Source of the DNA: Rhynchopus sp. YZ270_cl-10
Taxonomy: Eukaryota; Euglenozoa; Diplonemea; Diplonemida; Diplonemidae
Length of the DNA stretch: 64,000 nt
Direction: 5' to 3'
NCBI GenBank assembly: GCA_964035575.1
Contig: OZ037907.1
Location: 62,001-126,000 of the forward strand
The notes under the pieces are model-generated. The model saw nothing but the letters and a program-made list of their open reading frames with translations, had not been told where the DNA came from and searched no databases. This document shows, one piece after another, positions 54,677-62,725 of the stretch; positions within the stretch are counted from its first letter, which is position 1; each line of letters opens with the position of its first letter. Position numbers and translations under genes: made by a program.

Positions 54677-54938
54677 GTACCTGTGTACTGTGTACCTGTG
54701 TACCTGTGTACCTGTGTACCTGTGTACCTGTGTACCTGTGTACCTGTGTACCTGTGTACCTGTGTACCTGTGTACCTGTGTACCTGTGTACCTGTGTACC
54801 TGTGTACCTGTGTACCTGTGTACCTGTGTACCTGTGTACCTGTGTACCTGTGTACCTGTGTACCTGTGTACCTGTGTACCTGTGTACCTGTGTACCTGTG
54901 TACCTGTGTACCTGTGTACCTGTGTACCTGTGTACCTG
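54677..54938. repeat. 8-bp satellite, array 3 (inverted orientation)
   Basis: About 33 copies of TACCTGTG, the complement of the unit at 45535 and 51373. Apart from one interrupted copy near its left end it is perfect. Confidence 0.95.
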
Positions 54939-55058
54939 AAAATGGCTAAGTACTATTAAAAAATGACCCACCCCCCCCCCGATATTGACAGGTCGCTGAC
55001 AGGTCGTTGACTCATTTCCTATAGCACCAACTACAAGAATTTTGTGAATCTAATATTT

Positions 55059-57494
55059 TCACCCAAAATGCACACCGGGCATCTCCTTCGCTGTTGTGCT
55101 GAGTGCGGCGTGCACATCTGGGTCCTTTTCCATCCCACCTGCAATGTGAGGGAGGATGTCCGCCCTCGTCGTTCGCGGCATGCTCCCATCCGTCGTGGAG
55201 AGGAAGCCGAAGGTGGCTATTGCTGCCAGGATGACCTCTTTGTCTGCCCGCAGTGTTTCTGAGGCGTACGAGAAACAGATGCCTGGACGGAAGCATCGCA
55301 GTGCTGCGAGCACAATACCTTTGTCGCCACGCAGCTCATCCGACGCATGCAATAAGGCTTCCCCTGATGTCTTCACCGCCGCCAACACGACGTCTCTGTC
55401 ACCACGAAGCTCCTCAGATGCATCGGCAAGACCCTCGGCATGATGACCCACTGCAGCCAACACTACTTCCTTATCACCTCGCAGGGCAGCGGACACATGC
55501 TTGAGACGGGCACCATAATATTGACTCAAACCGTAGAGAACAACCTCTTTGTCGTTTTTGAGGTCCTCTGATGCATAGGCCAGTTCACGACCGTCACGTT
55601 GCAATGCCGCAAGGACAACAGTTTTGTCTGCACACATCTCAGGAGAGGCGTGTTCAAGATAAAATATATTTTTTGAAGTAAGCCCGGAGACTGCAGACAG
55701 AGTCACTTCTCTGTCACCACGTAGTCTTTCGCTGGCATGGGCAAATGAGGGGTGAAATTGGTGGATCGCTGCAAGCACAATGTCTTTGTCATCCCGCAGC
55801 TCATCTGCAGCGTGCTGCAACATAGCACCACAGGTTTGCACTGCAGCGAGCACAACCTCCCGATCCCCTCTCAGCGGCTCTGATGCATGCTTCAAGAGAC
55901 AGGCCCCATTGTTCTCGCAGACGTTGTCGGGGAAGTAGCTTAGGTTGCTTTCCTTTGCGTTGATCGCAGCAAGCAGCACTTCTCTGTCTCCACACAACCT
56001 CTCCGACGCCCACACAAACGCAGGTCTAAAAGCAGATACCGCAGCCAGCACCACCTCTTTGTCATCCCGAAGCACATCCGATGCGTATTGCAGGACAGCG
56101 CCGCAGCCCTTCACTGCCTCCAGTACAACTCCCCTCTCGCCTCGAAGCGTCTCAGAAACATCTGCGAAATAGCTGTACCGGTCGTACTGCTCCCAATCAT
56201 CGCGTCGGAGGTGGCGTAAATTGGATTGTGCCTTCATGACTGTGAATACAACATCTCTGTCACCACGAAGAGTGTCGGACACCCAGGCAAAGGCAGGTCG
56301 GAAGACGGATACTGCCTGCAGTGCAATCGCTTTGTCATTCTGGAGAAGAGCTGAGGCATGCTCGAGAGCGGCCCCATGGCGTTGTACTGCTAAGAGAATG
56401 AGATCGCGGTCGTTCCGCAGTGCAGGGGCTGCGGCCTCGAGGTACTCCACAGAGGCTGCAAAGCGGGCACTCTCCCAATCACCGACCGTTTTCTGCATAT
56501 ACTCACGGTCACCGTTGGAAAAGACACGAGGTTCACCCTGTAACGCTGCCAACAGTACAGCCCGGTCAGCACGCAGTGCCTCAGAAGCCCATTCAAAAGC
56601 AGGTAAATGCGATGCCACAGCGCACAACACGATCTCCCGATCTGCTCGAAAGGCTTCCGGAACGTTTTTAAGAAATCTGCCATGAAGGTTGACTGCTGTG
56701 AGACAGACCTCTCTGTGCTGGTATGCTGCAGGGTCTAGTTGGAATGCAAGGCGAGGAAATACGGTGAGTGCGGCAAGGATAACATCCTTGTCGATTCGCA
56801 GCTCTGCTGAGCAAGAGAGAAATGGGCAGGAATTGTGGTACTGTGATACGGCGAGCGCGCGCAGCACAAAACCTTTGTTCTGTTTGAGAGGCTCAGGGAG
56901 TGCCTCAAAGAAGCCACGATGGTGTTTCATTGCGTCGAACGCGAAGGATTCGTTTAGTTGCAGTGTTGTGCATGCGGCAGAGTAGTTCTTTACAGAGAAG
57001 CGCACCGCACCCCACATAAAGTCACGATCTGAAGAAAGACGGGGTGACAGACCTGACAGTGGAATGCTCCGTCTCAGACATGCCTCGGCAATCTCTGCAT
57101 CATCGCGCAACACTGCGGGAAGGTCTGCAAGAAAGGAAACCCCATGTGTGCGGACTGCACCCAAAGCAACACGCCGGTCTGCACGCACAACTTCAGGGAG
57201 CGAGCGATACGCTGTCTTTCTGAAGTCCGCAATGCACCGTGCAACTGCCGCATCACTCAGCGTCGCCTCCACCTCTACCGTGCATCCATCTGTCAGCCCG
57301 GTCGCACTGCACGACAAACCCGCATCATCGTGGGTAAGGCTGAAGGCAGAAGTATCCGTACCCATAACGTCGCCCACCCGCACCGACACAATGTCAAGCC
57401 CTGTTGCAATGCCAAGCTTCTGGAGAAGCCCTCCCACCGTCTCGTCAAGCCCAACCTCAACACAGCACTCCGGGGTGGCTACGTATATGTTCAT
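55059..57494 (-). CDS. Ubiquitin-like/DUF4116 repeat protein, copy A
   Basis: 811 aa from the ATG at 57492-57494; the longer frame starts at a GTG in the leader. Residues 1-80 form a beta-grasp-like domain (MNIYVATPECCVEVGLDE to GCTVEVEATLS). The rest is a continuous array of about 15 DUF4116 repeats of 45-50 residues, each a helical pair with the signature LRGDKEVVLAAVxxxGxALxxASxEL. DUF4116 is abundant in protist and some intracellular-bacterial proteins; its biochemical role is not established, but the solenoid form suggests protein binding. It differs from copy B (59406) at 22 residues by my count, with very few silent changes. A pyrimidine run ending CCCATCAG lies 18 nt before the start. 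Confidence 0.85.
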   Translation of the reverse strand: MNIYVATPECCVEVGLDETVGGLLQKLGIATGLDIVSVRVGDVMGTDTSAFSLTHDDAGLSCSATGLTDGCTVEVEATLSDAAVARCIADFRKTAYRSLPEVVRADRRVALGAVRTHGVSFLADLPAVLRDDAEIAEACLRRSIPLSGLSPRLSSDRDFMWGAVRFSVKNYSAACTTLQLNESFAFDAMKHHRGFFEALPEPLKQNKGFVLRALAVSQYHNSCPFLSCSAELRIDKDVILAALTVFPRLAFQLDPAAYQHREVCLTAVNLHGRFLKNVPEAFRADREIVLCAVASHLPAFEWASEALRADRAVLLAALQGEPRVFSNGDREYMQKTVGDWESARFAASVEYLEAAAPALRNDRDLILLAVQRHGAALEHASALLQNDKAIALQAVSVFRPAFAWVSDTLRGDRDVVFTVMKAQSNLRHLRRDDWEQYDRYSYFADVSETLRGERGVVLEAVKGCGAVLQYASDVLRDDKEVVLAAVSAFRPAFVWASERLCGDREVLLAAINAKESNLSYFPDNVCENNGACLLKHASEPLRGDREVVLAAVQTCGAMLQHAADELRDDKDIVLAAIHQFHPSFAHASERLRGDREVTLSAVSGLTSKNIFYLEHASPEMCADKTVVLAALQRDGRELAYASEDLKNDKEVVLYGLSQYYGARLKHVSAALRGDKEVVLAAVGHHAEGLADASEELRGDRDVVLAAVKTSGEALLHASDELRGDKGIVLAALRCFRPGICFSYASETLRADKEVILAAIATFGFLSTTDGSMPRTTRADILPHIAGGMEKDPDVHAALSTTAKEMPGVHFG

Positions 57495-57578
57495 TGAAGT
57501 GTAGTTGAATGCTGATGGGATATGTGGAGGGAGGAGGGAGGGAGGAGGGAGTTTCACGTGGAGGGAGTCGGTGGTGAC

Positions 57579-57944
57579 GCCACAGTTCACTCCCGAAGCT
57601 CAGACTCACTGGCGCGTAGGATCGCTGCGTCTAAGAATACTGAGATCAATACCGCAGTGAGGAAGACCCTGAGACTGGTTTTGTCGGAGGCACCGTTTTT
57701 CTGGAATGTACGAACACCTAAATTTGCCAAAAAGGTGATTTATGCGGCTGACCAGGAGCCAACAGCCCAGCTGTACATCCCCATAGACGACCTCGAAACC
57801 TTTGCACAAGGCCACGTCAAAGATTTTGTTAAGCGTGTGTACATGACCAACAGTGCCACTGATACCAAAACGCCCAAAGAATTTCGGTCTTACCTGATGA
57901 GGACGTATCTGTTCGGGACTGGACTCGTATACGACAAATGCGTG
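57579..57944 (+). pseudogene. Orphan coding-like insert
   Basis: Copy B of the duplication reads GGTGACG-TTCTTGCGCCACTG. Here 363 bp (exactly 121 codons) separates these words. The plus strand is open throughout and protein-like (includes TLRLVLSEAPFFWNVRTPK and AQLYIPIDDLETFAQGH), with no start or stop of its own. It could be a captured exon or a remnant deleted from copy B. No family recognised. Confidence 0.4.
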
Positions 57945-57954
57945 TTCTTGCGCC

Positions 57955-58022
57955 ACTGGGGGTCACGTCCGTGGAAGAGGTGGAGGAGGAGGAGGACGGC
58001 AGCACATCGTACACCCCTCCAC
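57955..58022 (-). pseudogene. Scrap of a second ubiquitin-like/ankyrin gene
   Basis: The minus strand reads GVYDVLPSSSSSTSSTDVTP, matching residues 38-58 of the intact gene at 48309 (GMYDVLPSSSSSSSSSSTEVTP). It is fused directly to sequence that lies 80-100 bp upstream of the intact start, so the first 37 codons, the leader and everything after the serine loop are gone. It shows that the duplicated block once held two ankyrin genes. Confidence 0.65.
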
Positions 58023-59355
58023 ATATCGGTCTCTGATCATCTATCTGTGTGAAGTAGCATTTTGAACACGCCATGGCTGGTATAGGAGGTCCAGTGTGTC
58101 AGATGCAAAGGAAAGGGAGAGAAGAAAACCGGTTGTTGAAAAGAAGTGTGTGAGGGTGGTTTGTTTTCAGGAAGGAATGGGTGTAGTGTTCAGTGTTTTG
58201 AATGAGACAGATTGTTTAGATGGACCATAAAATGGGGACGCAGATGGGGGATAAATAATGGAAAATGAATGGGGGAGGCAAACTCTTTAAGGTGAATCGT
58301 TGCAAAAGATGTGTTAGCAAATGTTCTGTTGGGGAGGCAAAAAACCAAAAGCAGAAGAAGAAGAAGTGCCTTCAAGAAAATGGTCTCAAAATGTATAATA
58401 ACACAAAAATGGAGCACCTGATTTTGCCTGAAATTTGATGCAGTTTTGGTGGTAGTTAAACCCCCAAACTCGACCAAACTCCTTTCAGGGAACATCAGGT
58501 GGCACCACAAAGAAAACGATTTGTCAATCCAATAATTGAAAAAGTTGAAACAGTTGAAAAAACAGGGCAGGCCCCTCTCTCGCTTCTCCTCCACAACATA
58601 AATCATAAATGGGGTCCATTTTTGCATTTAAGCATCTCACAAAGGCACTATTGTGCGGAAATGCCAAAAAACTGTGTTTTGGGTCACGAATTTGCACCCC
58701 GTCACCCAAAAACCAGCAAAAAATAGGGGGAAAAAAAACAAAAAATGTCCGCGTTTTGGGGGGGGAGGGGGGGGCCTGAAATTCCCCAAAAACGCGGACA
58801 TTGTCCGCGTTTTTTGTTTTGATGCCACCCCTGAGTAAAGAAAAACTCAACCTCCACAGTTCTTACCCTCCACCATATTTTTACTCGATTAGATTAGTGG
58901 AGTGGAAGTTGATGTACTGCCAAAAAACACAAAATTTCTAAAATCGGTGTAAAAAAACAAGTTCCGTTTTTTCGTTTTTTTTCAAAACCAGAAAACGTCA
59001 TTTGTGTTTTGGTTCTGACAACAAAAACGGTGTTTTTCATTTGAGCGAAAAAATTGAGAATAAAAAGAGAATTTGAAATGTGCAAGAACGTCCTCACCGC
59101 ACTACATCGGCACCAGAGAGCACCTCACTTCATTGACATGCACATAGTTTCCACGGGTGAGGGGGTTATAGGAAAGAATAATCATTGTATCCCCCAAAAG
59201 AGTAGAGTTGAAATACGAAGCCCTCTCGTGACAGTGTACCCAAAAAGAAAGGATTAGAAGATGACCCGAAGCATCTCGCGCTTTAGTCACCTAAAGAAAA
59301 TAAAACTCGAACGGGGGTGGAACAAGGCACCCCACATCACACAATAGAGACATGG
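58023..59355. repeat. Duplicated upstream block, copy B
   Basis: Near-identical to 50091-51071, including a module-B repeat at 59260. Contains 346 extra bp (58608-58953) with a GTCCGCGTTTTGGGG hairpin. No gene seen. Confidence 0.8.
58608..58953. mobile_element. 346-bp insertion/deletion difference with hairpin
   Basis: Copy A reads AATCATAATAAAACAAG across this site; copy B has 346 bp here. Inside, AATGTCCGCGTTTTGGGG (from 58743) and its complement (58784-58802) form a G/C-run hairpin. Whether it is an insertion in B or a loss from A cannot be decided from two copies. Confidence 0.5.
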
Positions 59356-59405
59356 TTCCTCAAACAAATACTACAATGTTACAGAATTTTCTGAATCAAA
59401 TGTTT

Positions 59406-61841
59406 TCACCCATAATGCACACCGGGCATCTCCTTCGCTGTTGTACTGAGTGCGGCGTGCACATCTGGGTCCTTTTCCATCCCACCTGCAATGTGAGGGA
59501 GGATGTCCGCCCTCGTCGTTCGCGGCATGCCCCTATCCGCCGCGGAGAGGAAGCCGAAGGTGGCTATTGCTGCCAGGATGACCTCTTTGTCTGCCCGCAG
59601 TGTTTCTGAGGCGTACGAGAAACAGATGCCTGGATGGAAGCATCGCAGTGCTGCGAGCACAATACCTTTGTCGCCACGCAGCTCATCCGACGCATGCAAT
59701 AAGGCTTCCCCTGATGTCTTCACCGCCGCCAACACGACGTCTCTGTCACCACGAAGCTCCTCAGATGCATCGGCAAGACCCTCGGCATGATGACCCACTG
59801 CAGCCAACACTACTTCCTTATCACCTCGCAGGGCAGCGGACACATGCTTGAGACGGGCACCATAATAGTCACTCACACCGCAGAGAACAACCTCTTTGTC
59901 GTTTTTGAGGTCCTCTGATGCATAGGCCAGTTCACGACCGTCACGTTGCAATGCCGCAAGGACAACAGTTTTGTCTGCACACATCTCAGGAGAGGCGTGT
60001 TCAAGATAAAATATATTTTTTGAAGTAAGCCCGGAGACTGCAGACAGAGTCACTTCTCTGTCACCACGTAGTCTTTCGCTGGCATGGGCAAATGAGGGGT
60101 GAAATTGGTGGATCGCTGCAAGCACAATGTCTTTGTCATCCCGCAGCTCGTCTGCAGCGTGCTGCAACATAGCACCACAGGTTTGCACTGCAGCGAGCAC
60201 AACCTCCCGATCCCCTCTCAGCGGCTCTGATGCATGCTTCAAGAGACAGGCCTCGTTGTTCTCGCGGACGTTGTCGGGGAACCAGCTTAGGTTGCTTTCC
60301 TTTGCGTTGATCGCAGCAAGCAGCACTTCTCTGTCTCCACACAACCTCTCCGACGCCCACACAAACGCAGGTCTAAAAGCAGATACCGCAGCCAGCACCA
60401 CCTCTTTGTCATCCCGAAGCACATCCGATGCGTATTGCAGGACAGCGCCGCAGCCCTTCACTGCCTCCAGTACAACTCCCCTCTCGCCTCGAAGCGTCTC
60501 AGAAACATCTGCGAAATAGCTGTACCGGTCGTACTGCCTCCAATCATCGCGTTGGAGGTGGCGTAAATTGGATTGTGCCTTCATGACTGTGAATACAACA
60601 TCTCTGTCACCACGAAGAGTGTCGGACACCCAGGCAAAGGCAGGTCGGAAGACGGATACTGCCTGCAGTGCAATCGCTTTGTCATTCTGGAGAAGAGCTG
60701 AGGCATGCTCGAGAGCGGCCCCATGGCGTTGTACTGCTAAGAGAATGAGATCGCGGTCGTTCCGCAGTGCAGGGGCTGCGGCCTCGAGGTACTCCACAGA
60801 GGCTGCAAAGCGGGCACTCTCCCAATCACCGACCGTTTTCTGCATATACTCACGGTCACCGTTGGAAAAGACACGAGGTTCACCCTGTAACGCTGCCAAC
60901 AGTACAGCCCGGTCAGCACGCAGTGCCTCAGAAGCCCATTCAAAAGCAGGTAAATGCGATGCCACAGCGCACAACACGATCTCCCGATCTGCTCGAAAGG
61001 CTTCCGGAACGTTTTTAAGAAATCTGCCATGAAGGTTGACTGCTGTGAGACAGACCTCTCTGTGCTGGTATGCTGCAGGGTCTAGTTGGAATGCAAGGCG
61101 AGGAAATACGGTGAGTGCGGCAAGGATAACATCCTTGTCGATTCGCAGCTCTGCTGAGCAAGAGAGAAATGGGCAGGAATTGTGGTACTGTGATACGGCG
61201 AGCGCGCGCAGCACAAAACCTTTGTTCTGTCTGAGAGGCTCAGGGAGTGCCTCAAAGAAGCCACGATGGTGTTTCACTGCGTCGAACGCGAAGGATTCGT
61301 TTAGTTGCAGTGTTGTGCATGCGGCAGAGTAGTTCTTTACAGAGGAGCGCACCGCACCACACATAAAGTCACGATCTGAAGAAAGACGGGGTGACAGACC
61401 TGACAGTGTCATGCACCGTACCAGACATGCCTCGGCAATCTCTGCATCATCGCGCAACACTGCGGGAAGGTCTGCAAGAAAGGAAACCCCATGTGTGCGG
61501 ACTGCACCCAAAGCAACACGCCGGTCTGCACGCACAACTTCAGGGAGCGAGCGATACGCTGTCTTTCTGAAGTCCGCAATGCACCGTGCAACTGCCGCAT
61601 CACTCAGCGTCGCCTCCACCTCTACCGTGCATCCATCTGTCAGCCCGGTCGCACTGCACGACAAACCCGCATCATCGTGGGTAAGGCTGAAGGCAGAAGT
61701 ATCCGTACCCATAACGTCGCCCACCCGCACCGACACAATGTCAAGCCCTGTTGCAATGCCAAGCTTCTGGAGAAGCCCTCCCACCGTCTCGTCAAGCCCA
61801 ACCTCAACACAGCACTCCGGGGTGGCTACGTATATGTTCAT
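59406..61841 (-). CDS. Ubiquitin-like/DUF4116 repeat protein, copy B
   Basis: 811 aa from the ATG at 61839-61841, colinear with copy A without indels. Replacements against A cluster in repeat loops: LVRCMTLSG for LRRSIPLSG, LQRDDWRQ for LRRDDWEQ, SWFPDNVREN for SYFPDNVCEN, CGVSDYYG for YGLSQYYG, and SAADRGMPR for STTDGSMPR near the C-terminus. The ubiquitin-like N-terminus is unchanged. The leader differs (GAGGGGAGGGTGGGAGGG), and upstream sequence lacks the 363-bp insert. Gene length, frame and domain order are intact, so both copies are probably functional. Confidence 0.85.
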   Translation of the reverse strand: MNIYVATPECCVEVGLDETVGGLLQKLGIATGLDIVSVRVGDVMGTDTSAFSLTHDDAGLSCSATGLTDGCTVEVEATLSDAAVARCIADFRKTAYRSLPEVVRADRRVALGAVRTHGVSFLADLPAVLRDDAEIAEACLVRCMTLSGLSPRLSSDRDFMCGAVRSSVKNYSAACTTLQLNESFAFDAVKHHRGFFEALPEPLRQNKGFVLRALAVSQYHNSCPFLSCSAELRIDKDVILAALTVFPRLAFQLDPAAYQHREVCLTAVNLHGRFLKNVPEAFRADREIVLCAVASHLPAFEWASEALRADRAVLLAALQGEPRVFSNGDREYMQKTVGDWESARFAASVEYLEAAAPALRNDRDLILLAVQRHGAALEHASALLQNDKAIALQAVSVFRPAFAWVSDTLRGDRDVVFTVMKAQSNLRHLQRDDWRQYDRYSYFADVSETLRGERGVVLEAVKGCGAVLQYASDVLRDDKEVVLAAVSAFRPAFVWASERLCGDREVLLAAINAKESNLSWFPDNVRENNEACLLKHASEPLRGDREVVLAAVQTCGAMLQHAADELRDDKDIVLAAIHQFHPSFAHASERLRGDREVTLSAVSGLTSKNIFYLEHASPEMCADKTVVLAALQRDGRELAYASEDLKNDKEVVLCGVSDYYGARLKHVSAALRGDKEVVLAAVGHHAEGLADASEELRGDRDVVLAAVKTSGEALLHASDELRGDKGIVLAALRCFHPGICFSYASETLRADKEVILAAIATFGFLSAADRGMPRTTRADILPHIAGGMEKDPDVHAALSTTAKEMPGVHYG

Positions 61842-62036
61842 TGAAGTGTAGTTGAATGCTGATGGGATATGTGGAGGGAGGAGGGGAGGGTGGGAGGGGG
61901 AGACAGTTTCACGTGGAGGGAGTCGGTGGTGACGTTCTTGCGCCACTGAATCGAGAGGCTCTCAGGGAGCTTTCGTTCGAAAAGAATTCGATGTCCACCG
62001 GTATGCCGTAGGAAAAAAATAACTACTGTGCACAGC

Positions 62037-62178
62037 GGACTAGTCAGGGGGACTACTAGTGGAACTACTAGTCGTAACAACTAGTGCTAAACTGGTAGTG
62101 TTACTGGTGTAACACTAGTTGTAAAACACTAGTCATTTGGACCAGCAGCACTACTAGTAGTCCTCCTGACTAGTCCGC
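62037..62178. mobile_element. ACTAGT foldback MITE
   Basis: 142 bp whose ends CGGACTAGTCAGG and CCTGACTAGTCCG extend into 27-bp inverted arms with two mismatches. Eight ACTAGT hexamers are spread through it, so nearly the whole element is self-complementary. No coding capacity. Confidence 0.7.
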
Positions 62179-62665
62179 CGTGTGGGAGGTGGGTAGGGGG
62201 TGGCGGGTCTCTTCTCGTTTGTTATGTCACAAAAAAATAAAACTCAGAAACTACCCCAAAAGGGCAAGGACCCGAGGTATGGAAGTTGTTGCAAAGCATA
62301 CACCTCCAACTGACTCATGCACACCCCGGATGGAGACACAATTCAAAACAAAAGCGCGCACTTTACACCAAACCGGGGGGGCACAACTTTGTAAAATGAA
62401 CCCTTATTAGGATCTCTTTATGTTGAGTCATCTGAAAAGTTGTAACGTTCACGTTACAATCACTCACAAACAAGACAAACACTTTTTTTGTACAAAAACG
62501 AATGGCGCCTATTAGGAAGGTGGACTCTGAGCTGCTCATGCTAGTCATAACAATATGGTATTGGGGTTAGAATGGAATCTCTGGCAGGGAAAATGGTTGT
62601 CTCAAAAAAAGGGGGGGAAAAGAAACAAAAATGTGAAAGACAAATGCGCAGTTATGCATACACAG

Positions 62666-62725
62666 AATTAGATTCAGATACTTTCAGTTCACCAGAATTG
62701 AAAGTATTTGAGAGGGTCAACACAT
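62666..62725. repeat. Dispersed hairpin repeat, copy 2
   Basis: Same ATACTTTCA/TGAAAGTAT stem and flanking TTTGAGAGGG and CAACACATGC as 44776-44840, differing by a few bases. Surrounding sequence is unrelated, so the block itself is the conserved unit. Confidence 0.6.

Larger units (their letters stand above)
53633..55009. repeat. 28-bp direct repeats bounding the ACATGT cluster
   Basis: ATATTGACAGGTCGCTGACA and the following eight bases are identical at 53633-53660 and 54982-55009. Each copy is itself an internal duplication of GACAGGTCG. They bound a 1.35-kb block containing the ACATGT cluster and the third 8-bp satellite. Confidence 0.6.
51072..55019. mobile_element. Composite insertion of repeats in duplicated segment A
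   Basis: Copy B of the duplication passes from the upstream block straight to the DUF4116 3' end, whereas copy A has about 3.95 kb here. TTTCC occurs at both borders (51067-51071 and 55015-55019), a possible 5-bp target duplication. The contents (foldback element 3, an ACATGT-palindrome cluster, an 8-bp satellite) are listed separately, so the insertion may have built up in several steps. Confidence 0.45.
57495..58022. other. Junction between duplicated segments
   Basis: From left to right: the DUF4116 leader, a 363-bp coding-like insert absent from copy B (57579-57941), then a scrap of an ankyrin-family gene (57955-58022) directly fused to the duplicated upstream block. Confidence 0.6.

Noticed and set aside
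45535-54938. Telomeric origin of the 8-bp or 7-bp repeats
   Set aside because: Arrays are short, internal, present in both orientations and flanked by genes on both sides; the units do not resemble known telomere repeats.
54596-54959. VYLCTCVP repeat 'proteins' at 54.6-54.96 kb and 45.5 kb
   Set aside because: Translation of the 8-bp satellite; no independent coding evidence.
56221-56685. Plus-strand frames of 60-154 codons across both DUF4116 genes
   Set aside because: Antisense shadows of the repetitive minus-strand genes, R/S/T-rich and periodic with the repeat unit.
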